From Ecdyonurus torrentis (taxonomy: Eukaryota > Arthropoda > Insecta > Ephemeroptera > Heptageniidae): a DNA stretch of 64,000 nt. The notes beneath the pieces are model-generated. The model had not been told where the DNA came from. It was given only the letters and a program-made list of their open reading frames with translations, and searched no databases. The stretch's first letter is position 1. Each line of letters starts with the position of its first letter. Location: positions 9,886,347-9,950,346 of the forward strand of contig OX439133.1 of the NCBI GenBank assembly GCA_949318235.1. The letters are read 5' to 3'. Both the position numbers and the translations under genes were made by a program. Positions 52,455 through 62,597 of the stretch are shown here, piece by piece.

Positions 52455-52836
52455 GGTAGCCAGTTCAATGTAATCCTTGTGATGAGCTGATGTCATTGAA
52501 CTGGCTACTGAAGCTTCTAGTATCAATCAATATTGATTTCTATACAAGTTAGCAGCTTCAGTAGCCAGTTCAATGTAATCCTGGTGAAGAGCTGATTTCA
52601 TTGAACTGGCTACTGAAACTTCTAGTATCAATCAATTTTTATTTCTACAAGTTAGAAACTTCAGTAGCCAGTTTAATGGAATCCTTGCAACGAGCTGATT
52701 ACATTGAACTGGCTACTGAAGCTTCTAGTATCAATCAATATTGATTTCTATACAAGTTAGGAGCTTCAGTAACCAGTTCAAGCCAGTTCAATATAATCCT
52801 TGCAACGAGCTGATTTCATTTAACTGGCTACTGAAT
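52455..52836 (+). repeat. family-F array: four tandem hairpins of about 65 nt
   Basis: Hairpins near 52455-52515, 52555-52619, 52658-52722 and 52763-52834, period about 103 bp. Stem TTCAGTAGCCAGTTCAATG with CATTGAACTGGCTACTGAA; loop ATCCTTGYRAYGAGCTGAT; spacer TCTAGTATCAATCAATATTG. The fourth stem has an internal repeat of the AGCCAGTTCA segment. Confidence 0.8.
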
Positions 52837-53404
52837 TCATACCTTCTAAATAAATTAAAATTTAACCCACCCAACTTGATAAGTTATTTGTTTATATGTA
52901 TATATTACTGTACATAAAAAAAGTGAATATTTAATTACTGTATTTAGAAATCCTAACACCATACTACTATTATAGAAAATTGTAAATTGAGTTTTATGGT
53001 ATATACAGCAAAAGAAAGAAAAAAAAAAAACTTTTTAAAAACTTGCAATTTTGCATTCAAGTAAGAAACTAAAAATGTGGTTAATTTACACTTTTGAAAT
53101 AATAAAATAAATAATAAAAAAACTATCATCTTTGGAACTTAAAAATAAATAGAGTATTTTTTTTTACTCTTTAGCACAACCATTAAAAATATACAAAGTT
53201 CATATAAAAAAGAAAAAAAAAAACAAAAAAAAACTGAAATATACCATAAAATGTATTAATGAGAAATACTAGACATCTTTTTAACTTTGAATAGTTTTAA
53301 GAATATGAGTATTTTTTTTCCTTCTTTTACACTGCACTTGCTAAAATTTGATCATTAAAATATTGCATGAAGTTTAAATATTAAATTATTTTCTTAAAAT
53401 TAAA

Positions 53405-53639
53405 GGTCCTAGCATAAGACTATTCCAAAAGAGGCGAAAATTTCCAAAAATTAATTTTAATCTAGACGCTTCATGTTTTAAAATCTATTCTTCTATTTTT
53501 AATGTAATTTTGGAAATTGAATATTTTGTATGACTTTGAACTGTTTTTGAAAAGCAATTTTTATTAAATAGTTAAAAAAAAAAAAAAAAAAAAAAATCGT
53601 CTTGAAAAATGCTTTTTTTCTCTCTCTCATGCTAGGACC
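53405..53639. mobile_element. TIR element, 235 bp, 3' of MCC
   Basis: Termini GGTCCTAGCATAAGA and TCTCATGCTAGGACC are inverted repeats. The interior is AT-rich with a poly-A run. Confidence 0.5.
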
Positions 53640-54057
53640 AATATCTATTACAATGAAAAATGGAAACATTTGTTCATATTAGGAATATATCATATAATTT
53701 TTTTATAAAATAAAATATTCATATAAAATAGGGACTATATGACTTTTTTTTTATAAATTACAATTTTTTTGGAAGAATATATTGCTGTTGGAAAACATAA
53801 AATTAGGTAAAAACTCTCTATAACTTTAGCTATGTGCAACTTTTAAATAAACGTAACAAAATATATCGTTTAAGAAGTATAAAAATCTCAGCTTTTTCTG
53901 TCGATCAAAGGAAAATAATTTTTAAAATTTTATAGTACCAATGCTTTAAATTTTTTTTAACAAAAATACTGCTAAAAGATGAAAAAAAAAAATAATAAAA
54001 AAAAAAAAAAAAATACTTAATACAAAAAAACTTTAAATAGAAAATTGTTCCATTTAA

Positions 54058-54101
<44 letters not shown>

Positions 54102-54504
54102 GCGTACGACTGCAGCAAGCTTTACGCCTTGTGGCAGAACTTTTTTTTTTTTCATTTTTTTTTAATAAATGTTAAGAATGAATACAGTGTATTCAAAGTT
54201 TCCTCTAGAATCATTCAGTCAAGCTACAGACATATGTTTTGGTTAAAACAAATTAGAATTTTAAATTATTGACATTTTTAGTGCAAGTTCAAAGCTCAAT
54301 AAATAACTAATTTACCATTCTTGCACATATTTATCATAACATAAAAATAAAATGAAGTTTTCATTTTTACTCCAAGTTAAGTTATATAATTTCATAACCA
54401 TACTGCATAACTAAACACATTAATTTCCATATATTAAAAGTTGCATTAAGTTTCAATTAAAGAGAGTCATGTATAATTATGTTATGTGCAATCAGTCCAA
54501 TATT

Positions 54505-54594
54505 TTACAGTGAAGTTTCATTTGCTGTTGTGCTGGGTTTATAAGTTGATAATTCAGACTCTACCTGAGCTAATCTCTGTTTTAAGACACGGAT
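54505..54594 (-). CDS. MCC: MCC last coding exon with PDZ-binding ETSL
   Basis: 29 codons plus TAA, too short for a simple ORF scan. After acceptor TTTCAG it reads IRVLKQRLAQVESELSTYKP and ends STTANETSL. The last four residues form a class I PDZ ligand, identical to the C-terminus I recall for human MCC. Confidence 0.96.
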   Translation of the reverse strand: MRVLKQRLAQVESELSTYKPSTTANETSL

Positions 54595-57500
54595 CTGAAA
54601 ACAAAAACAAAAAAAATCATTACATATACGTCTTAAAGCCATAGAACACATGAAACAACATTTGCATTAGAATGATAAAACACAAAATGGGAACTCCAAA
54701 CCTGATGACAAGTTTTATGAGAATTGGGAATGAATTTATTAATTTTAAGTTATCTGAATAGATAGTTATATCAAGTCCATTATAGATAGCTGGATGGATA
54801 ATCTTATATTTTGATTGATAGTTTACCTGGTTTGCATGTCTCTCAGAATTAGCAATTGCTTGGTGTTCCATTTTCCTCAGTCTACCTTGGTATTTCTTCT
54901 TACATTTGTCCATCATTTGTGCAAGAGATCTGAAACAAAATAAATTAACAAGGTTTTATTTAGTTTCATGTCAGGTTTCGTTGTTGTTGTTGTTGTTGCT
55001 GCTTCTATTTGATTGTTTTAACAAATTAAAATTGAACTAGTTTAGAGACTTAATTATTATAATGGATGATGAAAGAATTGAAAAACAGGTATTCCATAGC
55101 AGAGTGGATGGAAGGAGAGATAGAGGCAGAACATCATGGTCTGAAGTGGTTGGAAAATGTTTGAAAAATAAGAATGTACACAGTACAAGATGCAAAAGAA
55201 AGTGTATGAAACAAGATATGAATCTAATGGAAGTAGGGTCAGGCTAAAAACCATCTATGTTATTGGCTTTCCCCGAAAGAGACTATAGCGTCATAATATG
55301 TAAGTAATAAAAATTAACTTTTGATTTGTAAATGCCTAGAAACAAAGTATTAAATTTAGATGCATATTATGTAGAATGTAGGAAAAAAATTATTTATTGT
55401 TAAAAACATAAAATAAGAACAAAATAGCTTAGACTTAGAATAATAACAAGACTAATTGCTGCATGACATTATCCTTACCCGTTAGCTCTCTTCATTTCCG
55501 CTAACATTTCATTAGCCTGCTGCTGTCTTATATCTGCAGACCTGGACACAGTATCAAGTGACAACATCATTTCTTGTAGTCTGTCTTTAAGTCTAGCCTC
55601 TCTGGACAAGGCCTCAGACAACTGTCGACATTGGGGATCTGTCTCGTCACCCTGAAAAACACACAAGCAAAATTAAGGGTTGATTCATATGACTTTGCTT
55701 GTATCTCAAAATCTAAGAAGAAAACTTTATGATGCCATTTGAAAGTTAAAAGTAACAGCTACCTAAAATTTTCAGAACCTGTGACCATCTGATTAAGAGC
55801 AAAAATAATTATTGAAATTAACATGGGCTTTTATGGGAATAAAATTCCAAAATAGTCATAATTTTAAATCTATTATGGTGACCCCCTCCCCCTTCATTTA
55901 TTATTAGCCTATTATTTTTCTTTATTACATTTTTAAAGATACTTTATCCTAATTATGTATCACTGTGCAAAATTACAGATTTTTCTTTCTTTACAACTTT
56001 TTTAGTGATATCCCGCAGTAGCTGATTTCCCTCCTTAAAGGCGTAGAACACCTTGAACAAAAAACATGTCTGATATCCTAACATACCTAAATGCCAACGT
56101 TGAATTGGCCAAAATCATTTATTTCTAATTTATTTTCCATTCACAAAATGGTAGCTGCGGGTGTGTGACATCACAGCTCAATTTTTCTGCACATGTGGAC
56201 TAGTAAGCTGTGACGTCACAAACCCGCAGTTGTCATTTTGTGAATGGAAAATAAATTAGAAGTCTATGACTCTGGCCAAATTAATGTTGACATTTAGGTA
56301 TGTTAGGATATTAGGCAAGTTTTTTGTTCAAGGTGTTCTACGCTTTTAAGATAGGTAATGTCATTACAATGACGAAAGCTCTCAGTTATATGAACATTTA
56401 TAACTCTGTGCCACGTGAGACCTAAACCTCTCCATAGAACTTCTATTGTGGTAAGGCTCTTTCTAATAGTAATCCTAACTCTGATGATTTTTTGTCCTTG
56501 AATTGATTCCTTTGAAATTATAAAGCAAATGTTTTCTTACCTGTAATGATCCCGACAACCTTGACTCTGAATCTCTCAACTGTTGTTGTAATGACGTAAG
56601 CGCTGCTCCTTGTGCTTGCCTCTGTGCTTCCTGACCACTTAGACGTAACTCCAGTGAAGCTTTCTCTCTCTCTAGAGCGTGACATCTGGCACGTAGCTCA
56701 GCCTTGTCTTCACGCATTGCCATCAGTTCCTACAGGCAAGAGCAAATGTTATTTTTATTTAAGGCGGTGGGGGACCGACTTGGACCGGAAATCGCTAAAA
56801 GAAGAACTATATTTTCCTAATAATTTTTTGTACATGATTTAATTCCAAAAAAACAAACACTATAATTTTCAAATAAAATCAAGTATATTTAAAATATATT
56901 TTTTTATACCAAAAAAAATTTTTAATTATATTTTTAATTGTAAAAAAGTTTCTAATTTGACTAAAATTTCCCGCTCAAATTTAAATTTCCACATTTATAT
57001 GTTATCTTTAAAGTGTAATAACTTAAATATTTGATCGTGTTTTCACATGTTTGGCATAGCTAAATTTTTAAATAACATTTTTTCTTTACTTTGTGTTATT
57101 ATTATTATTCGCAAACCGTCCTAGTTTGCGAGATATCAGTTGGTCACCTACCCCCTTAACTGATTAAAAATAAATTATCTTTTTTCACAGCAAATTGTTT
57201 CAAGTGAAATTAACACGAGCGGGACAAACGTTCCATCTGACACAGTAAACCCTTAGTAGATGGAAGGTTTGATGAGCTCGTGACAATTTCACTTGAAACA
57301 TTTGGATGCGATAGACGAAATACTATACAGTATGTGTAAAAATAAATACAGTAAACTCTCGATTTTGTGAAATCACAAGTGACTCAAGAAATGGTTATTT
57401 CATAAAGTCGTAAGTCTTAAACATTGAAAAGCCTATTGATTTCACAAAATCGAAAGGTTTTAACATTAAAAAGCCTACCATTTTGGTCAGGACCAACGAT

Positions 57501-60500
57501 TGACTTCACAAAATCAGAAGTTTACTGTATACTGTAATGATTTTGTGTTTGTCTTAAAGATTTGTCTTATATTCATGTCTTTATTTTAAATGTAACACAA
57601 GAACAATTCATCTAACTTCATTTTACCATAGTAAAGGATAGGAGAAACCAACAAGCGCCTTACCACGATGAGGTCAGTAGCTTGGTGAAAATCTTGATGG
57701 CCCATATTTGTGTTGCCTCTAACATCAAGATTTTCACCAAGCTACAGACCTTAACGTGGTAAGGCGCTTGTTGGTTTCACCTATCCTTTTCTTTGATTAT
57801 TAATTCAAAAAGAAATGGTTTTAACCTTTCCTTATTAATTATTCATTTTACCATAGCTTTACTTCCTAATATGAACTCTCAACTGCATATTATCTTACCT
57901 GCATAAGTACAGCAGTTTCTAGATCTAACTTCCTCGCCTCTGCAGAACTAGAAGGATTCCTAGATCTTGGAGCTGGTGGATCAGAGTGAATACTCTCTAA
58001 CGCATGCTGCGCTGTCGCTCTCACTTTGGCTCTGTCCATCTTTAGTCTGCTAATGTGACCTCTAAGACGTGTCTCTTCACCTTGCTGCCATCTTGTGTCA
58101 CTATACAAGATAATATTACTTTAGATATAAGCTTGCCGAGTTAAGAAAGTCTTAGGTGTTGTCAGGTGTCTCAGGTAATATAGCGATACGTACCCGTCAA
58201 AGTGAACGAACTAACCTTTCCAAATTTTGTGAAAAATTACCGTTCTACACTTTACAAATTCCAAATTCTCCCATCTAGTTCTCATGTTAAAACCTGTAGA
58301 AGCGCCAAACGCAGATAGTTCATTTTGAGTGAAATTTGTAAAGTGTAGTTCGTTCACTTTGACGGGTAAACATTGATATGTGAAACTGTCAACTCATTAT
58401 TTTGTGAGTTTGAAGTTCAACTGATAGATTTCTCTAAAACTGAGCAAGTGATAACACCTGTGAATATGACATATGGATACTGTGTCCATATAAATTTAAA
58501 GTGCGCAAAAAAAAAAAAAAAAAAAAAAAAAAAAGTGCTAATGGTTTATGCAAGGAGATTCAATCCTTACCTATGATGATGTTTGCTTCCATCAAGGCCG
58601 CTGCAAGCTTCAAAACTTCTATCCAGTTTGGACAGCAGTAATGTAGCTACACTTTCAGCTGTCTGTCTTAGATCGCCAGCCCTGGGTACAAATGTTTGTT
58701 TTTTATTAGTTCAAATAGAAGCAGGACTGATAAGTAGACTAATATGAAGTACATAAATAACTTAGAAAATAAAAGTAAAATATGGGACTATTTGTTAAAA
58801 GTGTGTATTTTCATTGAAATTTGAAACTTAAAAAACAAAAGAATGTCCTTAAAAAAAAAAAAAAAAAAAAAAAAGTATATGACACAAAATTTGCTGGGCT
58901 TTTATTCCAGAAGATCATGCAGCTTATAAATAATGTATTTTGCATTCATATTATATTTCATGCAATATGTATTCTGAGTGGGAAAGAAAGACATACTATT
59001 TGACCAATTAAAAAAATGTACCACTCAAATGTTTGCATCAAAATTTTGATTTTGAGGAATAAAAAAAAAATCAATAAAAAGTGACATTTCAATGGTAAAA
59101 AGTTTAATACAGTGTGCTTTATATCACACATTCCATACAAAAACCTAGTTAAAACTCAAGCTACAGGTATACCAGCTGTAGCTATACTAGGGTGTAAGAT
59201 AATGTTTATATACCTTGCTAAAGCCAGTCCTGGATTATCAGGGTCTCCAGCCATACTAACTGCAGGTGAGTGACTAGCTGCAGGTATACCAGCTGCTCTA
59301 CATGTAGCTACCAGTGATGCTAGCTCACTCTCTAGCAAAGCCAATAGTACGTCATAGGCTTCTATTGCAGTATCACTATAACCCAGAGCTAAGGAGAGGG
59401 CCGTGCAGTTGCTCTCATATTTACCTGAAAATACATCATTTAAATCAACAATTTAAATATTTAACCATATTTACAGGGTGTTTACTCAAAACTGTTATTA
59501 TTATTTTATTATAGGGGTCGGTGATAAGCAGATTAGAGATTAGCATGCTTTACGGGAGGCAGATTTGTTAAACAGATTTTAGAATTTGCGTAAGCCAAAC
59601 AGAAAGTTCTGAAAGTTCTAAAAAGTTTAGGTACTTTTAGCGGGCCTTTCAAAACAAATGAATTGTGGGTCTATATAAAACATGAGGTTATCACTTCTCT
59701 GTTAAGTTCTCTAATGGACAGCTGTTTCAGCGTTACTGGGCTAAAATCCCTAGAAAATACCACACAGAACTGCAATTATAGCCTATATTTTATCATTAAA
59801 AAGCTTGCGCTAAATTTGCAATAATATTCTTATGAAAAAGAAGAAGAAGAAGAAGAAGAAGAAAAAAAAAAGAGCTAGATATAAATTTAGCTTAGATTTA
59901 GATTTTAAAGGTCCTGTGTATTCTCACTCCATAAGATTTCTGTTTTTTTTTTTTTTTTTTTTTTTTTTTATTATTGTTGAGAGGTCACGATTGACACATT
60001 CAACTGCATGTTATTTGAGTCAGGATTTTAACGGTTTTGGCATACTAGTAGTTGACATGCTAACAGATTTTTACAGGTTATTTAATTGGAAAAGGTTGAG
60101 TCCCAATTGTTGGCACTTAGAGAAATATTAAGTTGAGAACATTTTGATGCTACCATCGAGTCCAATCCTATACCCTAGGTATCAAAAATTTTCAAGTTTC
60201 AAGTATCTTGGTTTAGGAGAAAATATGTATATTTTTTTATTAAGTTTTCGTTGACCCATCTGCCACCAACTGGGTTTGGACCATAATTGGCATTTTCTAG
60301 GGATCTTTTACCTCATGGAGAGAGAAGCTCCCACTCATAGCCAATCACTAGCTGCAACTGCCTGAGAGCAAGTGCTGCAGTGGCAAGCCTGTGCTGTATT
60401 TATAACTCACAGCTCATGTGCCCTCAACATGATAAGATATAGAAAAGTATGTAAGACTTACCACATAACAAAGTAAGTCTTTCAGAACAAGCTCTAGCTT

Positions 60501-62552
60501 CATCTATTGCCAATGTCAGCACATCACATTGAGCTCTCAAATGTTCTCCTTTAGCTCGTAATCTCTCCATCTCAAGTTCAAATTCTCTTAAAGGAAGAAG
60601 TTGTTTTAAACCTGCAACTTGTTGTAGTAGTCTTTCTTCACTGCTAGCACTTTGACTCTGCAAATTAAATATCTGTTAGTAATAATATAAGTGTAAAATT
60701 GATTATGAAAGGTTAAATAAATAAATAAGTTTATTGATCAGAGGATTACATATACAAGTAATATAAGTAGTCATTTTGTAAGTAATATGTAAAAAATATA
60801 TACAATAAAGATAATAATAGTAAAAACAAAAAAAAAAAAAAAAAAAAAAAAAAGCAAATAAAAAATAAAAAAACATTTACAACTCACATTAGTTATGCAA
60901 CTTTGTGCTTATTCTGAAATATATGTATAAGTAATCCAGCGTCAATCTCATAGAACTCTTTTAAATTATACAAGACACATTTGCACATCAAATCAACAAC
61001 TCGTCTCTATCGCGTCAAAATATTTCAAGTGAAATTATCACGAGCGCACCAAACGTTCCATCTGACACTGTAAACCCTATGTAGATGGAACGTTTGACGA
61101 GCTCGTGGTAATTTCACTTGAAATATTTTGACGCAATAGAGACGAACTATATTCCTGACATTTTTAATATTAAATTTTTGAGATATAAAAAATGTTGAAA
61201 GATGATTGTCAATTGATGTACAGCTCTGGCCAAAAGTTTGAGAACGATTTGTATAGGCAACCCGCAAGCACACAATGTTATCTTTATGGGAAAACGCTGC
61301 GGCCGCCGGTGCCCCGTTCTTAAACTTTTGGCCAGAGCTGTACAGTACATTGATTTTTAGGACTTTTAGTAGTAAGATTACTAGATTCATTATGTACTAG
61401 ATTACTTGATCTAGTCTTATGTTGATGAACATCCACGTTTCTTGTAAAGAACCAGTTCAGTTTAAAGTTTACTGGTAAACTTATAAATATTTGTGTAACC
61501 TATTCCATCAAGACTTTCACAAAACTATGGACCTCATCCTGGTAAGACACTTGTTGGTTTCTCCTATCCTTTCTTTGAACTCTAACAAGTAAGTATTTGA
61601 ATATTACCTCGTCTTGTTGCAATGCTGATTCTGTACAAGATGGTGGTGCAGGTGAGAGATACTGACATATCAGTTCTTGGACACTGGACTCTCCTTGTAG
61701 ACCTTGAAGTAAAACTAACTGTTCTGCAACTGGAGTACTCCACACCTGATCAAAACAACAGGTATATATGATAAATAAACCCTGTAAGGTGCAACATTAA
61801 CCAACTAGTTAAACCATGGTTAAGTTAATGATGCTTATAAACACTGTTCCCTTCCCCCACCTCCAAAATAATAAATTAAAAAAAAAATTGCAATTTTATA
61901 GGATAACAAAACATCAGGAGACAGTTTTTTTGGAGGGGAATGGGGGGGGGGGGGGGTAAAGAAAAAAAGTGTTTGCCAACACAATTGTTGTTATTCTAAT
62001 TTTTGCATCAATTAAAAAAGAAAATTTTAAGGTTTAAGGCGCGCAAATAAGGAACAGATTTAAATTGTAATGTTTTATATGTCTTAAACTGTATATAACA
62101 AGTTAACTTGAGATTTGATGGTAAGATTAAGATGATACTTAAATATATGTACTTACATCCATTGCAGTGAGATCAGAAGCTGTGATGTGTCTATCTCCAG
62201 TCTCCATCTTTCTTAGTTTAACTCTTTCTGCCATTTTGAGGACTGGTTGATCATCTCTAGTAGTCAAAGTAGCTCCACCTGAACCCTGGCTCTGAAATTT
62301 GGATAACAACATGCAACTTACAACACTCATTTCTTTCGGGAAGGGGTCAAAGGGCAAATATTTTCACACTGTGATTTTCTTTTCTATCTATTTAAACCAT
62401 GCAGTGTTAGCTAATTATGATTAAAGAATTTCAGGTTAGAATACTACTCCATTAAGTCCTCCCTCCCCCCTCGCCCCTGAGAAAAAATACTGATCATAAC
62501 AATTGCTGTGATAAGATTAAAATAAAAATAGCAATAATTGATTTTTACACAG

Positions 62553-62597
<45 letters not shown>

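Larger units (their letters stand above)
48759..54504. other. convergent intergenic interval between neur and MCC
   Basis: Very AT-rich, with no credible coding exon on either strand. It must contain both 3' UTRs; their ends cannot be fixed from sequence alone. It holds a GA tract (50716-50736), a pogo-like MITE, an AT-rich foldback, the four-hairpin array and a MITE with GGTCCTAGCAT termini. Confidence 0.75.
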
